From: Nemertoderma westbladi | Taxonomy: Eukaryota > Xenacoelomorpha > Nemertodermatida > Nemertodermatidae | Reading direction: 5' to 3' | Assembly: GCA_032718475.1 (NCBI GenBank) | Contig: JAUCBJ010000107.1 | Coordinates: 1 to 39,825, forward strand | DNA length: 39,825 nt | Part shown: positions 11,525 through 21,577 of the stretch, piece by piece | Layout of the letters: the number at the start of each line of letters is the position of its first letter | Numbering within the stretch: the stretch's first letter is position 1 | Translations under genes and position numbers: made by a program | Notes under the pieces: model-generated | What the model saw: only the letters and a program-made list of their open reading frames with translations | Database searches by the model: none | What the model was told of the DNA's origin: nothing

Positions 11525-12270
11525 TTACTTAATTACCAGTTTAGGCCTACCGGTAGCACGTATCTGGGTTTATAGATTGCAATATTTTGTGTTCTGGTAG
11601 TTGTGTTCAATGCAGCAATGATAGACTATACAGGAGGACGAATTACAGTTACTATAGGCCTAGCCTATGTAACGAATACAGGAATGTCATTTAATAAAAA
11701 GATACCCGTGCGGGGCTTCGTTCAGTCACAACTAAGTGGCTTAAATTATATTTAGTTAGATTTATTTATATATTATGCAAAACAATAGAAACCAATACAT
11801 TAATTAACTCGATACAATTGATGTATAGTAAGTATTGCCCAACATAACATAAAGGATAACCCCTAAAGCTTTGCAGCTTATTTCCAAGGGGGTCCTCCAA
11901 GTTACTTATGGTTACCAATACAAACTAAACGAACTATATAGACTAATTATATAATATTTAAACTAAATAAGATACAAGAAATATAAAATTGATCAATATT
12001 ACTAATTGCACATGCACCTATTAATAGTGAACTAAATACTGCTATACTGAATAAGAATTTGAAATTTTGATTAATTTTGATTTTAATTAGAATCAAATTT
12101 TGATTTTATCAAATAAAAGTATTAAATATACCCCCGCCCCATCCCAACGCCTTGATATTATAGTGTAAATGTAGTCCACAATACAATATAGTAAAAAATA
12201 GTACAGTATAATTCTATCAATATAAAGGACGGTGTTGCCTCCCCCCAACTTTTTGTTTTATATCTTACAG
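11525..12270. other. AT-rich spacer inside the inverted repeat pair
   Basis: No gene is visible. The string ATACCCGTGCGGGGCTTCG (11701-11719) and a TGTC-rich block at 12834-12870 resemble words I associate with dispersed invertebrate repeats, but I cannot name a family. A pyrimidine-rich tract ending in TTACAG (12265-12270) precedes the next entry. Confidence 0.4.
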
Positions 12271-12494
12271 CCTTGGAGTTGTATAGGCGATATACTGGTA
12301 ACATTCGTAACGTCCCGGCAGGTGAAATGCCAGATATACCCGTTGCTCTATTGTATGTAGTACTATTTACTATCAGTATTGCCTTAGTTCCTTATTTTAG
12401 TTCTAATGTAATCCTCCCTAGTCTATTGCATTGCAATGGTGCCGGGAACTGGAAAGCAAAAGGGTTGGCTGTATTGAAGGAAATAATTTACTAA
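12271..12494 (+). CDS. weak exon candidate, hydrophobic protein of unknown function
   Basis: An open frame of 74 codons (phase 2 at its left edge) follows a good splice acceptor: a pyrimidine-rich tract, then TATCTTACAG ending at 12270. It runs to TAA at 12492-12494. The frame includes the hydrophobic stretch VALLYVVLFTISIALVPYF, long enough for one membrane segment, and then LPSLLHCNGAGNWKAKG. No family is recognised and no upstream exon was found. In AT-rich DNA a frame of this length can occur by chance, so support rests on the acceptor and the hydrophobic segment. Confidence 0.2.
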
Positions 12495-12604
12495 CTATGT
12501 TTACATTTACATCAGTTATGGAGAATATCATTATTATTATTATTATTTATAATTTTTACATTATTTTAATGTATTATTAATATCATTATGATTTATTACT
12601 TTTA

Positions 12605-12740
12605 ATTTAACGAAACGAAACTAAAATTTAACGAAACGAAATAATTATTATTTCGTTTCGTTATTTACATGTATTTTTATTTAGTTTTTCGTTTCGTTAT
12701 TGCCAAATCTGCTTCGTTTCGTTTTCGTTTCGTTATGCCA
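12605..12740. repeat. TTTCGTTTCG-rich repeat with a perfect 33-nt hairpin
   Basis: The pentamer CGTTT and its complement recur at least eight times. Positions 12630-12645 (AACGAAACGAAATAAT) and 12647-12662 (ATTATTTCGTTTCGTT) are perfect inverted repeats with one base between them. This is a structured non-coding repeat of unknown family. Confidence 0.8.
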
Positions 12741-12833
12741 TCCATGCCGGAGCCAGCTGATTGAATTCTAAGCACTGGGTCGTACCGATGTTTTATTTGT
12801 AAACCTTCAGATTTCCTCACTGTAACAAAATCG

Positions 12834-12870
12834 TGTCTGTTTGTTTGTCTGTCTGACTGTCTGTTTGTCA
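12834..12870. repeat. TGTC/TGTT microsatellite
   Basis: Tandem TGTC and TGTT tetramers precede CACACGAAAGGCTCCGAAAC. I recall this combination from dispersed repeats of marine invertebrates; that attribution is from memory and not verified. Confidence 0.6.
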
Positions 12871-13357
12871 CACGAAAGGCTCCGAAACTATCCGGTCAAT
12901 TGTGTTGTTTTTTACCCTCCTGTAGTGTTTGGTCTGAAAGGGTGTATAAAGCAATTTTCAGAAAAATACAATCATTAGTTTTTGTAAAAAATGAAATAAA
13001 CGAAATGTGCCATAGACACAATGGTAAAATAACAACAATAACAGCTGGTGTTCATGATGAATATATGTAATGGATTTATACTCAGATTTAGTATAAATCG
13101 ATGAGGTTGCAAAGATTATTGTACTTAGTAGACCCATACTGTTTGCTTAGGCCCAACTGCCTAAACTCCACTCCTTACAAACTTGAAATTCTTCATAAGG
13201 TAGCATTACTGTGTGTTAAAGATTTTATACAGCTGATAGCTTTCTATGGTCGGTATGGGCGAATGTGAATTATTAATATTTCCAGGTGAATGAATTTTAG
13301 TACGGTATTAATGTAGGCTTTCAACTCTAGTACTGTACTGTAGGTTAATAATAATGA

Positions 13358-13615
13358 ATGGAGAGGGACCCAACTATACTACTATGTTTGTCTATGGACG
13401 GCCTTCTTATAGCCAGCTTGCTGGCCTTTTTTTATATAATAACTGTGTACGTCTCTCAGAAGCAAAGACACCAAACGAATTGCAATAAATATCGAAAAAC
13501 TACTAAAAGTACCGAAAATGTTTACTGCATTGCGGTGAAAATTGCTTTATACAGAGCCCAGGACTACGCTGAATCCAATGGTTCTTTCCCCACATCGCGA
13601 GAGCCAGTAGTTTAG
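13358..13615 (+). CDS. short ORF with one possible membrane segment, unknown
   Basis: The ATG at 13358 opens 85 codons to TAG at 13613-13615. Residues 15-32 (LLIASLLAFFYIITVYVS) could span a membrane, and the rest is polar with several lysines. A second ATG nine bases upstream, in another frame, is open for 44 codons. No homology is recognised and no splice or promoter context supports it, so chance is quite possible. Confidence 0.15.
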   Translation: MERDPTILLCLSMDGLLIASLLAFFYIITVYVSQKQRHQTNCNKYRKTTKSTENVYCIAVKIALYRAQDYAESNGSFPTSREPVV

Positions 13616-13725
13616 GACGAGATAGAGGAACAAACAAACAAACATACATACATACATACACAATTTGAGATTTAGATATAGATGATCAATTTTATATATC
13701 TTGTATCTTATTTTAAACGCTAGGA

Positions 13726-14149
13726 CTTTAATTTAGCGATTTTAAACGCAACTAAATTTACAATGCATGCAATGACTATATTAATTTCAATATTAATTTT
13801 CACCTGTCTCCATGGATTGTTGTTTTTAAATTATCTTTCATTTGGCGATCCAGTTCGGTCCAGTTCGCCACACTTTCGTTCCAGTTCGGTTCAGTTCGGT
13901 CCAGTTCGCCACACTTTCGATCCAGTTCGGTCCAGTTCGCCACACTTTCGATCCAGTTCGGTTTAGTTCGGTCCAGTTCGCCATACTTTCACTCCAGTTC
14001 GGTCCAGTTCGCCACACTTTCGATCCAGCTTGGTCCAGTTCGCCACACTTTCCATCCAGTTCGGTCCAGTTCGCCACACTTTCCATCCAGTTCGGTCCAG
14101 TTCGCCACACTTTCCATCCAGTTCGGTCCAGTTTGGTCCAGATTCGTGT
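13726..14149 (+). repeat. inverted repeat arm B with about nine GTTCGGTCCAGTTCGCCACA units
   Basis: It has the same family and internal order as arm A (11213-11524) but on the plus strand. The tandem part is longer, and its units end variously in CTTTCGATC, CTTTCCATC or CTTTCACTC. It starts near CTTTAATTTAGCG and ends at GATTCGTGT (14149). Open frames across the tandem part are by-products of the repeat. Confidence 0.85.
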
Positions 14150-16341
14150 AGAGTACTATCCCTGTTAGTTAAGCTAATGAAAATATAAAATATTAAATGA
14201 TAATATTATTTCATTTTTTGTTATATTTCAGACAACTATCTAGAATATTTATAAATCACAACTCAATGAAATAAACTCAAAATCTCAAAAAAATGATCAA
14301 GACATTCAATATATGTCACCCCATCTATATGGTGGTGCAGAATCGATATATTAAGGTGATTGAGTTGAAAAACCAACCTCCAAAACTAGTTCTGTGTTTG
14401 TAAGAATGTCTCTGTTTAGAAGGATAAAAATACTTAACAGATAAAAATTACGATTATATTAAATTTAGATGAGTGAAAAATTTAATTAACGAACTCGTTA
14501 AAAATTCATTGTTAGATAAACTTTTCAATTTTTATATGATGTCATAATATTTTTACGTTTTAATTTGTTTCAGATAAGTATTACCTTCAACTTCAGTTCA
14601 AATCTGACAGTTTATTATTTACATAGAGATGTTTAACATATCTTATATTCGAACTAGACAAACAATATACCAAATTATTTATATGGAGTGGCATCTTCGT
14701 TATATTAAGGTGAGTTACATTGAGTCACAAAGGCCTATTTTTGCCTATTTTTGACTAATTTTGGTTTTCTGTCAGGAAGAAAAATGTCGCCTTTTCAGAT
14801 AATTAGATGCTCCAGGGGAAAGTAAACGCAAATAACAGCTGATCACTCCCAAATATAAAAACTGTAACCTGTTCTGTTGAGTGTCGTATATTGTTTTGGT
14901 TAAAATAAGGTGATACTGTAACCTGCTCATTTCCACAAATTGAGAATATAACATTGTGGAAGTTATTATTTTGCCTATATACGATTTGCGTCCAGCCCCC
15001 CCCCCCCCCCCCTGTCTCATCCTTTTAGAATGATATAAATGCTCCTCAAAATAATTATTAATATACTATTTCAATAAAATACGAATTATTATATGGAACT
15101 CCATATTATGTTAGCGGTATTGCACCGTCGTCGCCGTATTTTCTATTGATTGTGCTGTAATTTGTCTACCAGGACTAATCTTATATACATATCAGCTATT
15201 ATTAACAACGATAAACCAATAACTCTTGTATTTTACCAGCCTACGGCCTTCAGCCTTCATAGTCATTATAAACACGGCGATGCGTAGGAAACACGACAAG
15301 AGATTTACCCGGTCGGGATCCCACGCCAACTCGGATCCCATCACATATTATTATATTATTTATTTATTTACAGAATAACCGCGAATCAAAAAAGAAATCC
15401 TAATAAAGTAATCCAACCCTCTACAGAAAGAAGTTCAGATGTTGTAACGTCAAACTGTCCTAATTATTCCATTGAAGATCAGATCAAATGATTGAATAAC
15501 ATCAGTTCAATTCCGTATCTTACAGAATATTACATTTAGTTACAAAAAATAATTTATAGTATTTTGTATTAATTTTAATTTATGGAATTTTCTAACTCTA
15601 TTTATATAAAAAATAATAACAAAGATTTATTAGTATTTTCCATAGGGAGAGAGCTCGCAATGTTTGCTAAAATTAGATATAAAATAATTAATTTATATCA
15701 GATGTAAATACAATAATGATATAAATTTCTTTCAATTTATTTCCATTTTAATTCGTTCTTGGTCGATATTATTCCCATATTATCTGTATTGAGTATTCGA
15801 GTAATACCTGTGTATCTGCTACGTCCCTTTGGTAGATACAAACCTGGTCCATCTACTAATATAAACGTTTTAATTATAACTCAGAGGTTCCCATTGGTTA
15901 TATTATTAACCAATCGGTTCTTTAACCAATAAAACATTGGTTTACAATGAGTGTAACGGAGTTGGTTCCCATTCAGAACTACTATAATGTTATATGTTTA
16001 TCTAATCTATTCTAATTATCTCGGTCCCACTGTGGCTGGTTGTGGTTTCCCTAAAGTTACCCGACAACCCTATGTCATTGTACGTCCGTCCGTGTTACTA
16101 AACTATCAACTCTGTTTGGACAATCGCACTCCATTCTGCATCCAAAATCACCAGTTCAGCTATTTATATCCTTATAAAGGTTATATTTAGCATTAATTAA
16201 TTACAGCGATCAGTGGATTGGTTACAGACTTGTTCAGTAAACCCAGGGGGGTCTGTATTGGATACACAGGGTTCCTTCTCTATATACTTACATTCCTATA
16301 TGAAACACTGACATGAAACCAAATCAGATTTTCAGCTGTTG
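14150..16341. other. intergenic DNA, no convincing gene
   Basis: Two similar pieces, around 14325-14365 and 14680-14720, share TATATGG and ATATTAAGGTGA and may be an old duplication. A run of 17 C lies at 14996-15012. The 67-codon frame at 15987-16190 and the 82-codon minus frame at 14772-15020 show no domain. I see no RNA gene. Confidence 0.4.
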
Positions 16342-17780
16342 TAATTATTGAAGGATCATTATTGTGAGCTAACCCTATTACTTTATATTAATTATTTGTA
16401 TTTATTGAAGGATCATTATTGTGAGCTAACCCTATTCCTTTATATTAATTATTTGTATTTATTGAAGGATCATTATTTTGAGCTAACCCTATTCCTTTAT
16501 ATTAATTATTTGTATTTATTGAAGGATCATTATTGTGAGCTAACCCTATTCCTTTATATTAATTATTTGTATTTATTGAAGGATCATTATTGTGAGCTAA
16601 CCCTATTACTTTATATTAATTATTTGTATTTATTGAAGGATCATTATTGTGAGCTAACCCTATTCCTTTATATTAATTATTTGTATTTATTGAAGGATCA
16701 TTATTGTGAGCTAACCCTATTCCTTTATATTAATTATTTGTATTTATTGAAGGATCATTATTTTGAGCTAACCCTATTACTTTATATTAATTATTTGTAT
16801 TTATTGAAGGATCATTATTGTGAGCTAACCCTATTCCTTTATATTAATTATTTGTATTTATTGAAGGATCATTATTGTGAGCTAACCCTATTCCTTTATA
16901 TTAATTATTTGTATTTATTGAAGGATCATTATTGTGAGCTAACCCTATTCCTTTATATTAATTATTTGTATTTATTGAAGGATCATTATTGTGAGCTAAC
17001 CCTATTCCTTTATATTAATTATTTGTATTTATTGAAGGATCATTATTGTGAGCTAACCCTATTCCTTTATATTAATTATTTGTATTTATTGAAGGATCAT
17101 TATTTTGAGCTAACCCTATTACTTTATATTAATTATTTGTATTTATTGAAGGATCATTATTGTGAGCTAACCCTATTCCTTTATATTAATTATTTGTATT
17201 TATTGAAGGATCATTATTGTGAGCTAACCCTATTCCTTTATATTAATTATTTGTATTTATTGAAGGATCATTATTGTGAGCTAACCCTATTCCTTTATAT
17301 TAATTATTTGTATTTATTGAAGGATCATTATTGTGAGCTAACCCTATTCCTTTATAGTAATTATTTGTATTTATTGAAGGATCATTATTGTGAGCTAACC
17401 CTAATCCTTTATATTAATTATTTGTAATTATTGAATCATCATTATTGTGAGCTAACCCTATTCCTTTATATTAATTATTTGTATTTATTGAAGGATCATT
17501 ATTGAGAGCTAACCCTATTCCTTTATATTAATTATTTGTATTTATTGAAGGATCATTATTGTGAGCTAACCCTATTCCTTTATATTAATTATTTGTAATT
17601 ATTGAATCATCATTATTGTGAGCTAACCCTATTCCTTTATATTAATTATTTGTATTTATTGAAGGATCATTATTGAGAGCTAACCCTATTCCTTTATATT
17701 AATTATTTGTATTTATTGAAGGATCATTATTGTGAGCTAACCCTATTCCTTTATATTAATTAATTATTTGTAATTATTCG
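16342..17780. repeat. 57-bp satellite array, about 25 units
   Basis: The unit contains TTATTGAAGGATCATTATTG, then TGAGCTAACCCTATTCC, then TTTATATTAATTATTTGTAT, and repeats head to tail. Variants (TTTTGAGC for TTGTGAGC, TTACTT for TTCCTT, GAATCATC for GAAGGATC) are not randomly placed. A three-unit block of 171 bp is repeated at about 17422-17593 and 17594-17765. Since 57 is a multiple of 3 and one frame has no stop, the array yields a 359-codon artificial ORF of the 19-residue repeat KDHYCELTLFLYINYLYLL. Each unit carries CTAACCCTA, which matches one and a half telomeric CCCTAA repeats, but the array as a whole is not telomeric. Confidence 0.95.
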
Positions 17781-17884
17781 GTTTAATTGATGCGATTTAA
17801 TTGGATTGTGTCCAAGTTATTTATATTTAGTCATAATAAAGAAATTATGTAAATATTAATAACATATTAATATAAGAAAGCTAT

Positions 17885-17945
17885 GGGGGGGGGAGGGGGG
17901 GGGGGGGTGTAAGTTACTGTTTCATTGGGGAGGGGGGGGGGGGGG
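17885..17945. repeat. paired poly-G tracts
   Basis: G runs broken by single A residues fill 17885-17907 and 17927-17945, just beyond the 57-bp satellite and before the first LINE fragment. Their length is uncertain, as for any long homopolymer. Confidence 0.85.
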
Positions 17946-17947
17946 TA

Positions 17948-18357
17948 CTAGGGACCATAGACCACCTCGTAGAGTCCCTTGTTGTTAGTGAGTGAGGGGT
18001 CCATGGTCCCCATAATGGAGGCTGCATTTCCGACCAGTTTCGGTGGAAGGAAGCGGTGAGAGCGGGGCTCCTGTGTAACAGAGTGGAGTCTTTCCCCGAT
18101 CTCCTTCAGGAATTCGGATGTTTCAGGGCTGGGGCAGCCCAAGGTCTCGTAGGCTACCGGGTGGAAGTGGTAGCCCTGGTCCATAAGTTCCTGGTATGGT
18201 ACTTTTGGATCTTTAGAGTTTCCGCTTCCTTTGCAGTGCGGCCTCTGGTGGAGATCGTCTGGGCGAGGTGGCTGGGCGCCATTGGGTCCACCACCGTTGC
18301 GTCACATGTGAGGAACCATCTGTGGCTCTACGGGACCAGGGTGATGCCATCTACTCG
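17948..18357 (-). pseudogene. LINE reverse transcriptase C-terminus, second family, broken
   Basis: The minus strand reads RVDGITLVP, a TAG where tryptophan is expected, then TCDATVVDPMAPSHL, then a frame change, then GYHFHPVAYETLG, FLKEIGERLHSVT and NAASIMGTM. These are hallmarks of the region after the RT domain in many invertebrate LINE proteins, in which a DGVTLVPW-like motif, a CDAT and APSHL stretch, and an FVPVAVET(F/L)G motif occur in this order. The fragment has at least one stop and one frameshift and lacks the catalytic RT part, so it is a dead relic. It belongs to a different family from the plus-strand LINE beside it. Confidence 0.65.
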
Positions 18358-18376
18358 CTTCCCATTCCTGACTCGC

Positions 18377-18559
18377 TGAAATCGCCTCCGATTTGCCGGA
18401 CATTGCGTTTGCCGTGAGGACCAGCCAGTGCATAATCTTGTACTTTGGCAGCCTCATGGAGTGAATAAGCATGGTGGACAGCATCTTGAGACGCATCTTA
18501 AAGGACACTGGCCTTGAAGATGGGGATGATCTAGCAAATGTCATGGGTGATAGGGAGTT
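18377..18559 (+). mobile_element. 3' tail fragment of the plus-strand LINE, upstream of its own RT ORF
   Basis: This segment matches the last part of the LINE ORF at 20262-20447, including AATCTTGTACTTTGGCAGCC and GAGACGCATCTTAAAGGACA, but lacks about 13 bp (ACCCATGACTTTC region), which breaks the frame. It therefore repeats the 3' end of the element immediately before the 5' end of the larger fragment. The join falls within GTGGCGGCACATCATAAG. This head-to-tail order implies two insertions side by side or a rearranged tandem copy. Confidence 0.85.
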
Positions 18560-20482
18560 GTGGCGGCACATCATAAGGCGCAGAAAGAGTCCCGACTCAA
18601 ACAGACTACAGCGGCCAAGAATGCAGTCAAAGCTGCATCTAGGTCCCTGAACAGGCAGTACTCTGTTAATCTACAGGAGCTAATAAACCAACAGGTTGAT
18701 GCCATCAATGATGCTGACGACAGCAGGCAATCATCCCAGGCATGGAAATCGATCAATCTGCTTACTGGGCGGAAAAGCCAACCAACCACCAAGGTTAAGG
18801 CTGAATCACCAGCCGATCGCCTCAATGGTTGGAAAGCCCACTTTGAAAAGCTCCTCAATAATGACAGGGTATTGCCTGATAACTTTATAGAAGTAAAAGT
18901 GTCTGAGTCTGTACTCCCAGATATTCCCATTGGCGATATCTCCTTTGCAGAAGTGAATGCTGCTGCAAAGAGCATTAAGACCAATCGTGCCAGTGGAGTA
19001 GATGGTGTTCCCCCTGAGGTCTTTAAAATACCTGAGTGTTTAAAGCTCATCTATCCCATCATAGTAGACATGTACCGTACAACAAGAGTCCCACAAGAAA
19101 TGAAAACAAATAAGTTGGTGCCAGTTCCCAAGAAAGGCAACCTAACACTCTATGGTTCTTTTCGGGGAATCTCATTGATCTCGATTGCTGCAAAACTATA
19201 CAATAGAATTCTATTAAATCGCATCAGGGATCCCATTGAGAGACTGCTACGTGGAAATCAGAATGGGTTCCGTAAAGGTCGTGGGACCATGGAGCCCATT
19301 TTGGCACTTAGAAGGATAATTGAAGAGTTATCAAAAAAGAAAGACAGGCATCTGGCTGTTATCTTTGTTGACTTCTTCAAGGCCTTTGATTCAGTCTCTC
19401 GCTCACGTATGTTCAGCATACTTTCATTATATGGGATTCCTGATGAAATTATTGCAGCAATCAGATCAGTATACGATGGTTCACCAACATTTGTGTCTAC
19501 TGTTGACGGTGACACAGAACCATTTGAAGTGTTATGGGGCGTCCTCCAAGGAGACACACTTGCACCATTCTTGTTCATTATTGTGGTTGACTATGTTCTA
19601 CGCATGTCCTTAGATCATCATAATGATGATGGGGTGATGATAACTCCACCTACTGGCTCCAGAAGTCGAGGAAATCCTGCCAAGTACCTAACTGATCTAG
19701 ACTTTGCTGATGACTTAGGAGTACTCTCAGAATCATTAGAGGGAGCCCAGCGGCTCCTCAGCTCATTAGAACATGCTGCTTCTAGTGTTGGTCTTTTTAT
19801 TAACTCCAGAAAGACCAAAATTCTGACAGTTAACTTTGAAAGTCCTCAGCAAGTCTCTGATCGGATGAGCATAAGCTCAAAGGATGGTATGCTTGAGCAT
19901 GTGGACGACTTCTGTTACCTGGGATCATGGATCCGGAAGTCAGGTGAGGACCTTCGAATACGTAAGGGAAAGGCATGGGCAGCCTTGAATAGGCTTTCCA
20001 GGATTTGGAAGTCACCTAGAATTAATCGGAAACTTAAGGTCCGATTATTTAGAGCAGCAGTAGTTCCAGTACTCCTCTACGGGAGTCCATGCTGGGCTCT
20101 AACTGCTGAGGACACCAAATCTCTGGATGGCACATTCACAAGAATGCTACGCCGGGTACATTGTGTCAAGTACAATGCACACATCTCCAACCAGACACTA
20201 TATAACATTGGAGGTGTCTCATTGGTTCCCCCAAGCTTGACACTAGAACAAAATCGGCTCCGCTTTGCAGGACATTGCTTTCGCCGTGAGGACCAGCCAG
20301 TGCATAATCTTGTACTTTGGCAGCCTCATGGAGTGAATAAGCATGGTGGACAACCCATGACTTTCTTGAGACGCATCTTAAAGGACACTGGCCTTGAAGA
20401 TGCGGATGATCTAGCAAATGTCATGGGTGATAGGGAGTTGTGGCGGTGCGATTTTGTCGATAAGCCGGCACAGCATTCTTAA
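18560..20482 (+). CDS. non-LTR retrotransposon (LINE) ORF, 5'-truncated: linker plus reverse transcriptase
   Basis: This is an open frame of 640 codons ending at TAA 20480-20482. It begins after an in-frame TAG (18551-18553) at a GTG that belongs to the preceding tail fragment, so no genuine start is present. Residues 1-100 are the polar linker normally found between the endonuclease and RT. RT blocks follow: PVPKKGN, RGISLISIAAK, NGFRKGRGT, then VDFFKAFDS (from about 269), GVLQGDTLAP (about 328), and the catalytic FADD (about 382-385). After these come YLGSWI, VLLYGSPCWALT, and the tail GHCFRRED and LVLWQPHG. The aspartates of the active site are intact. The endonuclease is absent, so the copy cannot move on its own. 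The family resembles the endonuclease-RT LINEs common in marine invertebrates; I leave the clade unassigned. Confidence 0.9.
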   Translation: MAAHHKAQKESRLKQTTAAKNAVKAASRSLNRQYSVNLQELINQQVDAINDADDSRQSSQAWKSINLLTGRKSQPTTKVKAESPADRLNGWKAHFEKLLNNDRVLPDNFIEVKVSESVLPDIPIGDISFAEVNAAAKSIKTNRASGVDGVPPEVFKIPECLKLIYPIIVDMYRTTRVPQEMKTNKLVPVPKKGNLTLYGSFRGISLISIAAKLYNRILLNRIRDPIERLLRGNQNGFRKGRGTMEPILALRRIIEELSKKKDRHLAVIFVDFFKAFDSVSRSRMFSILSLYGIPDEIIAAIRSVYDGSPTFVSTVDGDTEPFEVLWGVLQGDTLAPFLFIIVVDYVLRMSLDHHNDDGVMITPPTGSRSRGNPAKYLTDLDFADDLGVLSESLEGAQRLLSSLEHAASSVGLFINSRKTKILTVNFESPQQVSDRMSISSKDGMLEHVDDFCYLGSWIRKSGEDLRIRKGKAWAALNRLSRIWKSPRINRKLKVRLFRAAVVPVLLYGSPCWALTAEDTKSLDGTFTRMLRRVHCVKYNAHISNQTLYNIGGVSLVPPSLTLEQNRLRFAGHCFRREDQPVHNLVLWQPHGVNKHGGQPMTFLRRILKDTGLEDADDLANVMGDRELWRCDFVDKPAQHS

Positions 20483-20600
20483 AAATGCAGCTGCAATGCA
20501 GCATGCCGATCCTAGTAGTAGTGGCGGCACAATTTTGTCGACAAGCCGGCACAGCATTCTTAAAAATGCAGCTGCAATGCAGCATGCCGATACTAGTAGG
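20441..20600 (+). repeat. 81-bp tandem duplication across the LINE 3' end
   Basis: Two copies start at TGGCGG (20441 and 20522) and include ATTTTGTCGA, AGCCGGCACAGCATTCTTAA and AAATGCAGCTGCAATGCAGC. The unit covers the last 14 codons of the LINE ORF plus about 40 bp beyond the stop. The second copy at 25592 diverges right after AAAAATGCA, so the sequence beyond that point may not belong to the LINE proper. Confidence 0.85.
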
Positions 20601-21484
20601 GCACAGCTGTGGGGCTCAGTCAGCCTGCAGCCAAGTCGAGTACCGATCAAGATCCATAACTGCGAGTCCATCAGCTTCAGTCCCAGAGAGCTAACAGGGA
20701 TGGCATCAAGCCAGCAGCCTGTGGCAGAATGGCCATGGAACCTTGCCACCCTGGATGGTGGGAGGGACTTCTGCAGGGCTGTTAGCCTGGCATCGTGGAC
20801 AAGGGCCAAGAAGGCCCATTGTTTGGTGGACGCGAGTGGGAAGGTAGTGGGGACATGTAGCGTCACTGTCGGTGGTGGTGGTGTTGTGGGTGGTGGCGGT
20901 GGCGTCGTTGATGGTGGCGGTGGTGTTGCGGGTAATGGCGGTGGCATTGCTGGTGGATGCGGTAGCGTCGCTGTCGGTGGCAGTGGTGTCTCGGGAGGTG
21001 GCGGTGGTGGAGTCATCGCGAGTGGTGGTGGTGGCATGGTGGACAGTGGTGTAGCAGATGATTTGAGGATTGTCGACCATGCAGTGAGGGCATGGTTGTA
21101 GCCGGGGTGAGGGGGCGTCCACTGGAGACTCAAAGAGGGAGTAGGAGAGACAAGAGCCCAAGACCGCCACAACGCGCAGGCAAACAGGATTGTACCCATG
21201 TGGAGTCGTCCAGATGGGTGTTGGGGATCTCATGCAAGGTGCACCACTGTATGGAATCGAATTCCTCCAGCAGCCCCAGGAAGTCAAAACACGGAGCTGT
21301 TCAGAGGAAATATGTTAGACGCGGGATAGTGAGGGATCACGCAAAGCGAGGAAGAAGGCGTGATGGGAGTCGATGAGAGGAATATTTATTTAAGTAATAT
21401 TTATAAAAATTCTGTAAACTTTTTATAAATTTACGAATGTATTTTATATTATTTATTAATAATATACATATATATAATAAATCC
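20600..21484. other. GC-rich segment with a GGTGGC repeat between opposed LINE tails
   Basis: Positions about 20865-21055 are an imperfect GGTGGC/GGTGTC trinucleotide-type repeat. Open frames of 193 to 262 codons on both strands (proline- or threonine-rich on minus, glycine- or valine-rich on plus) are by-products of it. The flanking 20600-20860 and 21060-21370 are GC-rich and unrecognised. The last 110 bp is AT-rich. The segment is bounded by LINE-tail copies in opposite orientation. Confidence 0.6.
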
Positions 21485-21577
21485 AGGACCAGAATCGTTA
21501 TGCTGCATTGCAGCTGCATTTTTAAGAATTCTGTTCCGGCCTATCGACAAAATTGCGCTGCTACAACACCCTATCAC
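21485..21577 (-). mobile_element. inverted copy of the LINE 3' tail
   Basis: On the minus strand this reads GTGATAGGGTGTTGTAGCAG, then GCAATTTTGTCGATAGGCCG, then AATTCTTAAAAATGCAGCTG. It matches 20426-20520 of the plus strand over roughly 90 bp with about a dozen differences. Together with the 81-bp tandem it forms an inverted repeat around 0.9 kb of GC-rich DNA. Confidence 0.85.

Noticed and set aside
16348-17427. A 359-codon ORF of a 19-residue hydrophobic repeat
   Set aside because: It is the 57-bp satellite read in its one stop-free frame; there is no promoter, splice or domain evidence.
5229-17780. CRISPR arrays
   Set aside because: Both arrays are contiguous tandem units with no unique spacers, and the DNA is eukaryotic.
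16342-17780. Interstitial telomere
   Set aside because: Only one CTAACCCTA word occurs per 57-bp unit; there is no run of CCCTAA repeats.
20411-21287. Proline- or threonine-rich ORFs of 193-262 codons and a glycine-rich plus-strand ORF
   Set aside because: They follow from the GGTGGC repeat and LINE tail; openness on both strands and in several frames reflects composition.
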